Part shown: in pieces, positions 1 to 11,927 of the stretch | How positions within the stretch are numbered: position 1 is the first letter of the stretch | Layout: each line of letters opens with the position of its first letter | NCBI GenBank assembly: GCA_023614405.1 | Contig: CM042694.1 | Location: forward strand, 86,845,285-86,909,284 | From: Avena insularis | Lineage: Eukaryota; Streptophyta; Magnoliopsida; Poales; Poaceae | Direction of reading: 5' to 3' | DNA: 64,000 nucleotides | The notes under the pieces: generated by a model | Told to the model about the DNA's origin: nothing | Database searches by the model: none | The model's input: the letters and a program-made list of their open reading frames with translations, nothing else | Position numbers and translations under genes: made by a program

Positions 1-1400
1 CTCGAGCGTCTCTCTAGTACCTGTCTAGACTACTCGACTCTTCGTTTATTTGGTTGCATTTGCTATGTCCTTCTCCCTCCTCGCGAACGCACCAAACTGA
101 CCGCTCAGTCTGTTGAGTGTGTCTTTGTCAGCTACAGTGATGAGCATAAGGGCTATCGCTGTTGGGACCCCGTTGGTCGTCGGATGCGCATCTCTCGTGA
201 TGTCACGTTTGATGAGACGCGTCCTTTCTATCCTCGCCCCACCTTTGGTACTTACCCAACGGATGATCTCTCTTTTCTTCTTTTTCCTGATACACCTTCC
301 GCTGTCCCTTCTCCTCCACCTCCTCCGTCTGATGCACCTCCTTTATCTTCGGCGCCATCCTCTCCTCCGTCTAGTTCCCCTAGTTCTCCTTGTTCTCCGG
401 CTTCGGACCCTTCCTCCGATGTTCCTTCTTCCTCCTCTTCTGATGAGTCATCTTCTGCGGATGAGCTTCCTTCTTCACGGCCTGTTCGTCAGCGTTGTGC
501 TCCAGACCTGCATCACATTCCCCTAGTCAAGATGGTCTCTCCGCCTCCGAGCCGACTTCTTATCGGGATGCCGCGTGTCATCCTGAATGGCAGCTTGCCA
601 TGGCTGAGGAGATCGCTGCGCTTGAGCGCACTGGCACCTGGGATCTTGTTTCTCCCCCTTCTGGTGTTCGTCCAATCACGTGTAAGTGGGTCTATAAAAT
701 TAAGACCCGCTCTGATGGATCTCTTGAGCGCTATAAAGCGCGTCTTGTGGCTCGTGGTTTTCTGCAGGAACACGGCCGTGACTATGATGAGACTTTTGCC
801 CCTGTGGCCCATATGACCACTGTGCGTACTCTTCTTGCTGTTGCTTCTGTTCGACGCTGGTCTGTGTCCCAGCTTGATGTTCAGAATGCTTTTCTTAATG
901 GTGAGTTGAGTGAGGAGTTGAGTTGAGTTGAGTGAGGAGGTTTATATGCTACGTGGGCGAATGATCCTACGGATCGTCGTTCACTTTCTGCTTACTGTGT
1001 GTTTCTTGGTGGTTCGCTTGTCGCTTGGAAGACGAAGAAACAGGTAGCGGTTTCCCGTTCGAGTGTTGAGGCTGAGTTGCGGGCTATGGCTTCGGTGACC
1101 GCTGAGGTGACCTGGTTACGGTGGTTGCTTGCAGATTTCGGGGTCTCTGTTACGACACCTACTCCACGTTTGCCAGACAGTACAGGTGCTATCAGTATTG
1201 CACGTGATCCGGTCAAGCATGAGCTGACCAAGCATATTGGTGTTGATGCTTTTTATACACGTGCTCAGGTGCATGATCAGGTTGTTGCGCTTTATTATGT
1301 GCCTTTAGACTTGTAGTTGGCAGATTTCTTTACAAAGGCACAAACCCGCGCACAACATGGTTTCTTACTCTCCAAACTCAGTGTTGTGGATCCACCATGG
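1..1400 (+). pseudogene. Ty1/copia polyprotein fragment (integrase tail, partial RT, RNase H)
   Basis: Frame 1 is open from base 1 and reads the C-terminal integrase region typical of copia (FGCICYV, then [14 protein letters not shown], then SRDVTFDE), followed by a Ser/Pro-rich linker to about base 490. Reading moves to frame 3 near 490-530, where the start of the copia reverse transcriptase appears ([55 protein letters not shown]). At about 905-953 a GAGTT-repeat tract and a deletion join RT directly to RNase H (SLSAYCVFLGGSLVAWKTKK, SRSSVEAELRA, TKHIGVDAFYTR). The YVDD active-site region of RT is missing. A TAG at 1314-1316 breaks the RNase H tail, which continues in frame to about 1397. 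The 5' part of the element lies outside the window. The clade call is secure; the family is not identified. Confidence 0.9.
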
Positions 1401-1404
1401 GTTT

Positions 1405-1551
1405 GGGGGGGGGGGGGGGGGGTTAGAGTATATATTTGTATATTATAGTTTCCCCATATGTTAGGGGGCTTTCTGTATATTTGCACCTGTACATGTACTA
1501 TATATTCTGGCCTTTGGCCCTCTGGTAATACAAGCATCTATTACCCTAACA
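1405..1551 (+). repeat. Copia polypurine tract (G18) and short 3' LTR
   Basis: The RNase H tail is followed by an uninterrupted run of 18 G (1405-1422), which sits where the polypurine tract should be. Next comes a ~130-bp AT-rich segment starting GTTAGAGTATA and ending ACCCTAACA at 1551. The inverted ends (TTAG.../...CTAACA) fit a short copia LTR whose first TG has been blurred by the G run. The 5' LTR is outside the window, so LTR length and target duplication cannot be checked here. Confidence 0.65.
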
Positions 1552-1559
1552 TCTCTTAA

Positions 1560-2070
1560 GGTACATGATTTATGGCTAGGCCAATGAGAAATGTTGTCAC
1601 CCAATCACCCAAAAATTGCAACCTTAGGGTCTTGGTTGGTGATATGTTCTTTCTTCCTCCCCACATAACCTGCATCCCACATCACCTGGCACCCTCATTT
1701 TTTCGTAGATTCCATAGTCGAATATGCCACCCATACACATCTAAGAGAAATATTTTAATTTTGAATGCATATTTGCTTTCTTTAGCTCTCATTCTCGTAT
1801 GGCAAACCCCTGAAAAAGTGAGAAAGGCTAGAGCTCTTGTTCCTCCTGTAAGTCTACCATTTCCAACTCTCTGCATAACTCACACCATTTATGCGACTCT
1901 CTTTCTCCAAAAGTTTGACGGAAGGTAAGCAATAATTTGCCATCACGGAGCGCATTTGCAACCATCACCGAAGGTTGCTCGCAAGACTCAAATATTTTCG
2001 GATACTTGATTTTCAATGGAACTTGATCTAAATACACATCACCCCAAAAAAATATTATCATATCCCACAT
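1560..2070 (-). pseudogene. LINE-type non-LTR retrotransposon relic (zf-RVT region)
   Basis: On the minus strand, 2070-1828 reads WGDVYLDQVPLKIKYPKIFE, CEQPSVMVANALRDGK and LTFRQTFGERESHKWCELC. After a frame change, 1876-1682 reads FSGVCHTRMRAKES and FKIKIFLLDVYGWHIRLW, then in another frame CRLCGEEERTYH. This order matches the C-terminal segment of plant LINE reverse transcriptases that ends in the zf-RVT domain (W-D-W-L...PLK...FP...F..GV...M...W...P.KIKIFLW...C.LCG..E...H). At least two frameshifts are present and no catalytic RT core remains, so this is a short 3' relic. It directly abuts the copia LTR, so the copia copy may have landed in it. Confidence 0.6.
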
Positions 2071-2689
2071 AGTAAGCTAAGCCTATCTACGTGATACAGG
2101 TTGTGTCCAGATCTTCACAATTTGACCAACGAGGGTTTGAAACATGATGAAACACGCTAGAAAGATCAGAGATGTCAAGGCTGACGTATCCACCTTAGGT
2201 TCTAATTGGACGTCCAGAATAAAGATGCTCTTAATGCCTCAAAATGTTATTTTTAATAGTATCATTGTGTTTTTTTGTCAATTAGACCATATCATATTTA
2301 CTTGATGTTCGTTTTTTGTCATACCTACGGTAGGATGGCAAGTCTCGTATCACCTTGACAAACCCCTTTGCCGTCTTGTACATAGGGTAAAAAGGATATA
2401 CTTATGTAATTCTCGTGGAGAAACCAATAATTCCTCTAAGGGTGTCAAATATCAAAATATCTTGGGAGTGACTAGCGCTCGCGCTATGGAGAGGACGGCG
2501 ACGTGCGGGGCCGTCCTTCTCCGGTTGATCGCCACGTGGCCACGTTGGGTGTTGTACCTATTGCTCTACTCATGTACCGGTATTCTGCTGTTGGCCCGCG
2601 CGTTGTACCAAACAAGTGTCCACGACGAAACAAACGTGAGCAGTATATGCAAAAAGAGCAGTGCACCATTATAAAAAGAGAAAAATAGA
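2071..2689. other. No recognisable feature
   Basis: No coding pattern, terminal repeat or RNA gene recognised. The last ~200 bases are GC-richer and lead into the minisatellite that follows. Confidence 0.5.
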
Positions 2690-3292
2690 AAAAACCGTGC
2701 ACTACCACTAGACCATCCCGTGCAATACGAGTGAAGGCAGTACGACACAGTATAAACAAGTAGTGTAGGACATCGTCCCGTGCACTACGGCCGAAAATAG
2801 TGCAACATAACACAAAAAGGCAGTGCACGAGTACTGCACTGTCAGGATACCTCGCCGTGCACTGCGTTCGAAGGCAGTGCAACACAGAATAAACAGGAAG
2901 TGCACGACCAGTGCACTGTCAGGACATTGTCCCGTGCACTACGACCAAAGACAGTGCAACACAACACAAAAAAGCAGTGCACGAATAGTGCACTGCCAGG
3001 ATACCTCGCCGTGCACTGCGTTCCAAGGGAGTGCAATGTAATACAAAAAGCCAGTGCACAGACAGTGCACAACTAGTGGACCATCCCGTGCACCGAGACC
3101 GAAGGCAGTGCACTGCAGTAGAAAATGCAGTGTACCGGCCGTGCACTGCCACTGCCAGGACATTGTTTCATGCACCGCGACCGAAGGCAGTGCAACACAA
3201 CAGTGCACCGGCCATGCACCGCCAGGACATAGTGCTGTGCACCGCGTCTGAAGGCAGTGCAACGTGGGGTCAAAAGGCAGTGCAAAAGAAAG
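2690..3292. repeat. 77-bp tandem minisatellite with internal palindromes
   Basis: The hexamer GTGCAC of the phrase CCCGTGCACT/CGCCGTGCACT starts at 2780, 2857, 2934, 3011 and 3088, an exact 77-base spacing. Degenerate units flank these at 2720, 3170 and 3237. Each unit carries GTGCACTGC, GAAGGCAGTGCAAC, an A-rich spacer, GCAGTGCACGA and AGTGCACTGYCAGGA. Because GCAGTGCAC is the reverse complement of GTGCACTGC, every unit can fold on itself. The long open frames on both strands here come from the repeat and are not genes. Confidence 0.85.
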
Positions 3293-4799
3293 TTCGTCAA
3301 AACCTATCAACATAGGATCTAATTTTTTAGATCTCGACACGACTAGCACAACCGTGAAAATGAATCTCGATTTGGATGAATCGTTTAAAATATATCGCAT
3401 TTTCGTATTTGAATATAAAAGAGAAAGGAAAAAAGGACCGTGACTCTCTCTGCAGGCACCACATATCACACAGGAAAGACCGGAGACAACACGTGAAGAA
3501 CTCACAGGACAACACATGCAGGGACAACAGCGATTGTGGGCCGAGCTCTGGAATGCGCGCGCTTTTTCTAGTGTTTCTGAAATATCTTGTTAAGATAGAA
3601 TAACAAGTTATACACATATCATAGTTTCAAGATATTTGTTAGATCCTAGAGCCAATAAATAGTACATCATGGTCTCAACATCATGGAACTTCACATGGTA
3701 AGCTTCACTTATATATTTATTAAAATGTAGATGCTAAACTAAGAACGCTCTATGCTTGATCAGCACAATTTTTCTCTATAGTTGCATTCAAATCTATCGA
3801 ACATAAAAAATGACATTTTATAGATCGTAATAGCATACCAAAATTGTCTACCTTCTTCTAATGACTAACAATTTTGAAGTACAACCTTTTGTAATTCAAC
3901 ATTCATATCACCCTTTTTTAAATAATGGTAAATGCTTAATTTTTTCTGCATACCAAATTTGTCATATATGGTTATAAAAATTACATGAAAACCAATGTAA
4001 CACAAAACTATCTACTACATCATCACATTCTTGTTCTATAGTTGAATATCTATGTAGTAAAACACTAACGGAAATAGATAATGTAGCTTATAATTGAATA
4101 TTGAATTATTTATGTTTCTTAAGGATGCTAAATATTAAAATAAAAATATATATCCAACTCAAAATCCATGTGTTTGTGCCAAGTAAAGATAATTGTGACA
4201 TGGAAAACAAGAGACATCACATTTTCCTTAGGTACACTAATTAAATTCACAAACAAAATAACACCATAAATTATACTGTAAAAACATACTTATGTATATT
4301 CTTTGAAAAGCAGTAGATCTTAAAATGTAGAATCATGACATTATACATCTTCTAAGAATACCATATGTAAGAATACTGAGTTTATATAATAAAATATAGT
4401 TATTCAATCTGGGTGTAAACTCAAAATAAGTCATGTGTCATCACAATCTCATATTGTTGTTTGATTCTAATATTATAAACTTTTGTTGTCAATAAAATGA
4501 CACTTTGTATTGCAAACATGTGTTTGTAGTACACTTCAAGGACAACCATGGAATCTCCTCTATAGTTAGGATATATCAGTATTAGTGGATATGAGGACCT
4601 TACTTGATCATAACATTATCGATAATTATCATGTACAAGTATTTGTAATATATATACATGTGCCGCCTACTAGATTGTTATGGCAAAACAATCACTTTGT
4701 GTGGTGACATGGAATTACTTTGGCTAGACCGCAAGTCAACATAATTATGTTTCTATGAAAAGGCATACGGCTCATGCTGAGTCCTATGAACATTTCTCA
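3293..4799. other. AT-rich intergenic stretch, nothing recognised
   Basis: About 1.5 kb of AT-rich sequence with no open frame of note, no terminal repeat and no RNA gene that could be recognised. Confidence 0.5.
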
Positions 4800-6992
4800 T
4801 GTGACACCCTCGATATTACAAATCCTAGAACTCTGTCTGATATAAGCCTAACCTAGAGAGAGAATCAATAACACAACGGTGACCCTATGGCACAAAAATT
4901 ATTACAGCAAGCTTATAACTGAGCAAGAACCAAATATTACAAGTAGAGGTCACTGACCACAAACATCAAACAACGGAAGGCAAATTATGCTATTAAGTAT
5001 TGTAAACTTAACAAATGGTCTAAGAGGCCTGAAGCATAATGATGAGGTCCCATTCCATAGATCCCAAACTATCGACTAGGAACCCCAAGCTACTTGTCGA
5101 GTTCGATGCTGTAATAAACTCTTCTTCTATGGTAACACTTACTCTGCAGTAAGAGTATCAACAAAGCAAGGCTGAGTATAGGGTGTACTCTGCAAGACTT
5201 ATGGCTGGTGGGGTTATTTTGCATAACGCTATCTTTATTTGTAAAACAAGGAGGAGTATAAGCTCGACTAATCAGAACATTTAAAAGGGGATATGAGCGA
5301 TATCTCTAGATTTGATCATCTTTTGATATCCACCGAATCTTTATCAGCTAAACCTACCAACTAGGATCACCCCCTCAATCCCTGAGGAAGAATCCTTGAG
5401 CATACTTTATTTTCTAAGTTTTATGATTAGGTTATACTTCTCTATGATATTTGAATCCATTTCCAAGTCGTCCATAACCGTGGACATGGCGTTTCGAAAA
5501 TATTAATACCCTGTAGACATGTACAACTTTATCCACACGTATCGACCGACTCTTAATGCCAGTACATTACGCTCTTCCTTGGAAGGCTAGTAGATGGTGG
5601 TTGACCACGACCTTCACCTTTCTTTCGCCGAGACCATGAGTCACTCCCTAAGGAGATGCCACTGTAACGGGTCGAGTATCCTGAAGCCGGTCCCTAGAGT
5701 TGTGAACAGGGTTCGAGATTATGGAGGCTGCGCCTCTCCTGTTCCCTGCCACACTTACCTACTTGTTATGATGCACCTCCTTCACCGCCTTCGAGAACAA
5801 CCAAAATGCATATGTCAAATGGAACGCCCGAATTATATGGCTCATGGAATCTACTAGGCAAGTTAGTTGGTCGAGGGGGTTTCCAGCCCCCGTGTGGCTG
5901 TATGCTCGTCTTGGTTCAAGAGGCAAGAACTCGGATCCTAGTGGTGGCAAGTATGGTACTGCAAAAACCACAACCCAACGTGGCCTCCCATACGATCCTT
6001 AGCATGTTCAACTTACATCTTTGATCATACCATGTTATTATGTCAATTAGGTTCATTCGCAGCCCTGATTCATCAACCAGATAGACCAGTGGTAACATCT
6101 AAGCATGGCTAAGCATGACAAATATAATTAGCTCTAGCGTTGTTCATAAGCCAAACCCTAGTTATGGTAGGAGCAGTGGATCAGGAATTATAGGCTACAA
6201 GGGAACATGTATCAGATAGGATTACTCTATCTATCGATAAAAGGCCACTGAAGAATTGTATGCATCGTGGCAAGAATTGAAATACGTTGAAATCATAGGA
6301 TTATATCATGTGTGGGGCTATGCTTGCATTTCCCTGCTGATACGCAATACAGAACTTCGGGTTCATCAGCTTGTCTTGTTCATCGATAACAAGAATATAG
6401 CTCTTTAGGGTTCATCTACTTGGCATCATTTGTCGATAACCTTCGATGGTGTTGATCTTGATCCTCAATCTTGGACTCGATCTCGTTGCTCACATCAACT
6501 CTGAGGTCTACCAAGAAGAAGCAGAAACACCGGAAAGGAAAGCAACAATCAACAAATGGCATCGATGCAATGCTCAATCAAGAATGATGATATGACAAGT
6601 TTAAGGGTGCTGAAGTATAACCCTAAACATGGTCATCAATTTAATTGGGGTCGAAACGCCCTAAAGATGGCATTTCCAGAAGAACCCAAATGCACATGTG
6701 TGGTTGTTATTGTTCTTCTAACAAACTTCTTAGTTGAAATTGTTTAACAATGATTATGATGCTATTGTGTAGATATCATTTTTATGAACTTTTTTTATAT
6801 TATTTGTATTTTCTTGATTTAAAATGAATTAGTTATGTATTTCCCAATTTAAATTCATTTTAAATCATTTTTAAAACAATTTATCATTTCTGGAATATAT
6901 AAAATATTTTCCACCTAGACCCACATGTCATATGTTTATTAATTTCAGAATTCATTTTCCAAAATTATTAAAAATCTGACCGACTGGGCCCA
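4800..6992 (-). mobile_element. Gypsy LTR A, first segment
   Basis: Begins TGTGACACCCTCGATATTAC and has the layout of the large gypsy LTRs elsewhere in the window: a CACCC start, an unstructured 1-kb part, a mid part with GAGACCATG...GGTCGAG, then a GC-rich transcribed part and an end in GGGATGTTACA (found at 17744). The segment is cut at 6992 by CACTA-1. The three pieces (4800-6992, 14901-15640, 17248-17744) sum to about 3.4 kb. Minus orientation is assumed by analogy with the Tekay-like LTR at 20789, which has the same start/end style on the plus strand. No matching target duplication is seen (TCTCA versus TGGGA), so one edge may be rearranged. Confidence 0.55.
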
Positions 6993-7232
6993 CACTACTA
7001 CAGAAAACCCTATAGGAGATATGTTTATAGGAGGCACATCCTAACCATATGAGCCTCCACTAAATATACATGGTGCACTATTTAAGGATGTGCCTTGTAT
7101 ATTTGAATAGTGGAGGCGCATCTGTGAAGGGTGTGTCTCCTATTTTTCATGTACGGACCAGATTTGGCTGCCTCCCCTTATTCGAGATACATCTGGTCTA
7201 TATGTGCTTCGAGTAATTCAACTACTCGAGAC

Positions 7233-8750
7233 TGATATGTCTATTTTGCACCACTATTCTATATCATAATTTACTATTATTAATTGATATATTTCATATT
7301 AAGAGATGATACTTATGTTATTCAATTTATTTTTGCATGGTTGATGACTTTTTGAGGATGGACCGCTGAAGTCAGGATTCTGATGGAAAAGGCGCTGTTT
7401 GGAGGCGAAATTCACGAAGATCAGAAAATCCCATAAAATACATGGAAAATCCTATTTTTCTAGAAGACGAAGGATGCCAGAAGGGGGAGCGGAGATGGGC
7501 CACAGGGGGCCCACACCACCCCCTGGCGCGGGCCAGCCCTGGCTGCGCCACTAGGGGTGTGGCCACCCTGGACCACCTCTAGCTCTGCCCTTTGGCGTAT
7601 ATTTTCCCCACGAAACCCTAAGACTCGGGGAGCGACCATAGAAAGATTCCGCCGTCTCTGCGGGGTGGAAAACTGTAGAGAGAGAGAAAGAGCTCTCCGG
7701 CAGGCAGAAATCTGTCGGGGAAATTCCTTCTCCTGAGAGGGGAGATCGTCGCTATCAACACCACCATCAAGCTGGACTTCATCGGGATCATCATCATCAT
7801 CATCTCCATCATCATCTCCACCAACACTATCATCACCACTTCATACTGCTGTAACAATTGGGTTGAATCTTGCATAGTTCTTAGGGGAAACTTTCCCGGT
7901 GTTGATTACTTGTTGTAGTTGATGCTATTGAGTGGAACGGTTGAATTATTGTGATGTTCAAATTGTTACTTATCATTATTTCATCTCTGATCTTGATCCA
8001 TATGATGTCTTGTGAGTAGTTCGTTTAGTTCTTGAGGACATGGGAGAAGTCATGTTGTTAGTAGTGGAATTGTGTTGAGAAAGATTAAATGGTTTGATAA
8101 TTAAGTTGTGGTGTTATTCTTCTAGTGGTGTCATGTGAACGTCGACTACATGACACTTCACCTTTATGGGCCTAGGGGAATGCATTGTGTATTTGGCTAC
8201 TAATCGTAGGGGTTGCCGGAGTGACAGAAACCTAAACCCCCGTTAGGAACCCTTTGCACAAGGGAGTGCAGGATCTCAAAGTTTAAAGTCGTGGTTAGGT
8301 TTTTATCTTAATTACTTTCTTGTACCTGCGGATGCTTGCAAGGGGTTTAATCACAAGTATGTATTAGTCCTAGGAAGGTCAGTACATTAGCACAGGTTCA
8401 CCCACACAACACTTATCAAACTAAAGAAGATTAATCAACTATATGAAACAAAAGCACTTAACGATATTCCCATGTGTCCTTGAGAATGTTTGGTAATCTT
8501 AAGTAATACAATCGGCTTGTCCTTTGCTAAAGAAAGGATTGGGCCACTTGCTGCATCTATTATTATTGTCTTTTATTTACTCGTACTTTATTTATCTGCA
8601 TTATCAAAGAATCCTAAAAATCCGTTTGCTAAGTATTTACAGAGAATTCCTGCTCCAAGCCACTCGTCAATACCTTTTGCTCCTCATTGGGTTCGACACT
8701 CTTACTTATCAAAAATACTGCGATACACCCCCTATACTTGTGGGTCATCA
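7233..8750 (+). repeat. 5' LTR of the nested Athila-like element
   Basis: 1,518 bp, TG...CA ends. The leader part near 7600-7900 contains a GA-rich/ATC-rich tract with trinucleotide runs (CATCAT). A TATA-like stretch (GTATATTTTCC) lies near 7597. The final ~105 bases (GAATTCCTGCTCCAAGCCAC through GGGTCATCA) recur at 13899-14004. Confidence 0.85.
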
Positions 8751-8761
8751 AGACTATTTTC

Positions 8762-8779
8762 TGGCGCCGTTGCCGGGGA
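8762..8779 (+). other. Primer binding site, tRNA-Asp type
   Basis: TGGCGCCGTTGCCGGGGA lies 11 bases after the 5' LTR. It is the complement of the 3' end of plant tRNA-Asp, the primer used by Athila/Tat-lineage gypsy elements. Confidence 0.88.
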
Positions 8780-8863
8780 GTGAAGCGCTATTGGAGAGTG
8801 GAACTGGTAAAGGAAACTTCTACTGTGAGTATTGTTTACTTCTGTTAGTTACTTTATTTTAAT

Positions 8864-10308
8864 ATGGATAATTCACTTAGTTTTTATTTCGTAATGCTAC
8901 TACCACTGCTAAGATAGTAGATGAACCACCACCTGCTGAAAATGATACTTTCAAGATACCTACAAGAATTATTGATCGTGTTATGGATAACTACTATTTG
9001 GGAGATGGAACTGTCCATCTCGGTGATCATTTTCTCTTTATACACGAATTATGTGGGTTGTTCAAGTGTGTAGGTATTACAACAGATCAAGTCAAGAAGA
9101 AGTTATTCTCATTATCACTTAAAGGAAGAGCTAAAGAATGGTACAAGCTGTTGAAGAATGGTCAAGCTCTTGAATGGGAGGAAGTAGTACCTCTCTTTTA
9201 TTCAAAATTTTATCCTCCTAGTGAGATTCATAAAGATCAGAATCAAATATACAACTTTTGGCCTCTTGAGGGAGAGAGTACAGCTCAAGCTTGGGGGAGA
9301 TTGAAGTTACTAATGCTCAAATGTCCTATTCATGAGCACTCCAATAATATTATTATCAATAACTTCTATGCAAGGCTTTCTCTCCATGATAAGGATCTAT
9401 TGGATGCTTCTTGTGCTGGATCATTTACATGCATGGAAGAAGAAGCTAAATGGGATCTTCTAGACCGTATTCAAGAAAATCCTGAAGCATGGGAGAATGA
9501 TAAAGGAAGAAAGTCAAGTATAAATTATGATTATGAATGCATTAAATGTTTTATGGGAACTGATGACTTTCGTAATATTAGTAATGCTTATGGTCTAGAC
9601 TCTCAAGCTATTGCAACTTATTTTAAGGCTTTTTCTTCCTATATTGAAATTCCTAAAAAGAAATGGAATAAATATCATGAGCAATATAAAGATATTGTTA
9701 ATAGTGTTCCTGCAAGAAATACAGAAGTTTATACTGCTAATCATGTTTTACTTGAACCTTACATTGAGAAAATGCCTTTCCAAGTTAAGATAAAGGAACA
9801 TTCTATGATAGCTAGTATGGTTAATGAAAGTACAAATAAAGCCGTTGAACCTGATGAACAAATAGATATTGAACCTGTAATAGCAAATGTGAAAGACTTT
9901 GTCACTAAATATGTAGAAGATGGACACACTATCATATGTAAGGATGCTTCTAATATTGTTTCACAAAGTAGTGTTATGAGAGCTAGTGTCCCTGTGTTTT
10001 CTATTAGAATAAGCGATCATTGCTACAAAGGTTCATGTGATAATTATATCGTTAAATTTATGCATGATACTGGAAGTTATTATGAGAGAGGGAAGATTAT
10101 TCTTATGCACCTCTATAATATTAAGTTTCCTTGCCTTATGCTGAAAGTCTCTATGTTACATTTGTTTTGCCTTCCTATGCTAGCAACCTCTAGTTTCAAC
10201 AATTTATTTTCTTACAAAACTCCCTTGCATAGGAAGTGGGTTAGAATTAAACATGTGCATTTTTGCTTCTTGATGCTCTCTTTTACTTCAATTCATATTC
10301 TTATGTGA
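8864..10308 (+). pseudogene. Athila-like gag fused to a truncated protease
   Basis: An ATG at 8864 starts the usual gag N-terminus but a small indel near 8880-8890 shifts frame; the main open frame (441 codons from the ATG at 8983) then runs to 10308. Gag hallmarks: LKGRAKEWYKLLKNG, EEVVPLFYSKFYPPSE, ESTAQAWGRLKLLMLKCP. Toward the end, PVFSIRISDHCYKGSCD is the start of the Athila protease, which normally continues into an L/I-G-A-S active site. Here it jumps at about 10038 to a segment (FMHDTGSYYERGK ... LHLFCLPMLAT ... LHRKWVR) that I associate with the 3' internal region of this family. The frame stays open across the junction. No catalytic protease residue is left, so only a gag-like product could be made. 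Confidence 0.75.
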
Positions 10309-11393
10309 GCATCATTGAAATTATCATGCCCATCTTAATGGCTATAAAGAAAGAGCTTTTTGGGAGACAACCCAATATATTTTGCTTTCAGTTTGTTTTG
10401 TTTATGAGTATTGGAAGTTATTGCTTCTGCAGTAACCTCTCCTTATCCTTTTTGTTTAGTTTTTCTGTCAAGATCAACCTCTAATGAGAGAGAAGTAATA
10501 TTTGGGGAAGTTGCTGTCCCAAAACAGATTTGTGTGCTTCACTATAAAAAATCATGAAGAATCCTAGAACATCGTACTGATCTATAATATTTTGTGTGCA
10601 TGCCCCAAGTTATTATTTAACTTTCGTTAGTTTTGCACTTTTTGATTTGAGCAACAGAAGATTTTCTAAAAAATTGACCTTTACCTGCTGGTCTGTTTTG
10701 ACAGATTTTTGCTACTCTTGCATTTGCTTCTTATATCGATTCCTTTTTGAATTCCTTTTTGGGCTTTCGGAATGAGTTGCTACAGTAGCTTATGTTTTGA
10801 TGGATTTCAGTTGAAATTGAACTTAAAAGGTTTATTACCTCGCATGCACTAATGTTGCTAATGAGAATTGTGTGAAGTTTTGTGTGAAAGAAATTTCCAG
10901 GTTATAGGAGAAAATGGTGTAATAAGATGGTGGATGGTTAAATGACTCAAACAATATGTTTAATAGGATGAAGATATTGATGTTATTCAAGCGGTGACTC
11001 CGGAAAAATTTATCAAAGACCTACTTCAGAGACCTGCAGAGTCTGTTTTCGAATAGGTAACCGTTCTGGTAAGAAAAGGTCCGCGAAAAATCTGTCAATT
11101 TATATTTTTGCAGTTTTTACCTAACATGGAAAGCAATGAGTCGAAAAAGGGACGGAAACAGAGCCCATGTGGCTCGCACCACCCCGTGGCATGGGCCCAC
11201 CTAGCCGCGCCACCAGGGGGTGTGGCCACCCCGGAGCCCGTCTCCGACCCGTTTTCTCCCAATACCTTCCTTTTGTTGTTAAACTTCATAATATATAATC
11301 CCCCGGATCCCCCGAGGTTCGTATATCGTGTTCTCGTGTGTTTTCGTTTCGATCTGTTTCTACCAGGAACTATTCTTAATGTTTAGAAGCACA
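10309..11393 (+). other. Internal non-coding part of the Athila-like element
   Basis: About 1.1 kb after gag with no long frame. It includes TTTTGGGAGACAACCC near 10358 and a GC-rich patch (11150-11250) that resembles the GC patch of the 5' LTR (CGCGCCACCAGGGGGTGTGG). No pol homology seen. Confidence 0.55.
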
Positions 11394-11927
11394 ATGGTCT
11401 CCACCAACGATAAAGGCAAGGAGCCTGTGGAGGAGGCTCTCCAAGACTCTGAGCAGCAGGAGGAGATCGATAGTGAAGTTGAAGAGGAGGCAAAGGAAGA
11501 CCAGCATCCACACACCAGCACCACCATTGCAAGAATTGAAGTGGTGGCAAACCCTGTTAGTTACAAAAGGACTGCACGGATATCCACTGAAGGGAAGACT
11601 CCACGTCATTGCTTGGCTTCACGGTCACCTTCTCCACGCACCAAGAATCCCTTCCATACCCTTATACATGAGCATCAATTCCAAAATATGCCCAAGGAAA
11701 AATTACCCTCCAATTGGGATATGCCTCGTTGTAACCACACATGAAAATAATACTTCAAGGAGGAAGAGTGGGGAAAGAATCGCAAGATCTGGGATTCATA
11801 GCCCGACATGATCATGAACCGCATTGAGCACAACTCGGAGTTGATTCGTACTCTCACCTTCGAGATTGAGGATTTGAGGAAATTGATTGAAAAGCTCATC
11901 GAGAGAACACCACCACCGAAGGAGTAA
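11394..11927 (+). pseudogene. Athila-like 3' ORF (env position), broken
   Basis: From ATG 11394 the frame reads an acidic, Glu-rich N-terminus (KGKEPVEEALQDSEQQEEID), then VANPVSYKRTARIS, RHCLASRSPSPRTKNPFHTL and LPSNWDMPRC. It is broken by TGA at 11742-11744, then TAA and TAG, and continues in frame to a coiled-coil-like end (MNRIEHNSELIRTLTFEIED, KLIERTPPPKE) and TAA at 11925-11927. This accessory ORF sits where env-like ORFs lie in Athila-lineage elements, but I see no signal peptide or membrane helix, so I do not call it env. Function is unknown; a structural or nucleic-acid-binding role is only a guess. Confidence 0.55.

Noticed and set aside
2484..3517. Several overlapping long frames on the minus strand (Cys/His/Leu-rich)
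   Set aside because: They follow the 77-bp repeat in every frame, change with each unit and match no domain; they are repeat translations.
11394..11927. A retroviral-type envelope gene in the Athila-like element
   Set aside because: The position fits but there is no signal peptide, no membrane helix and the sequence is acidic and coiled-coil-like.
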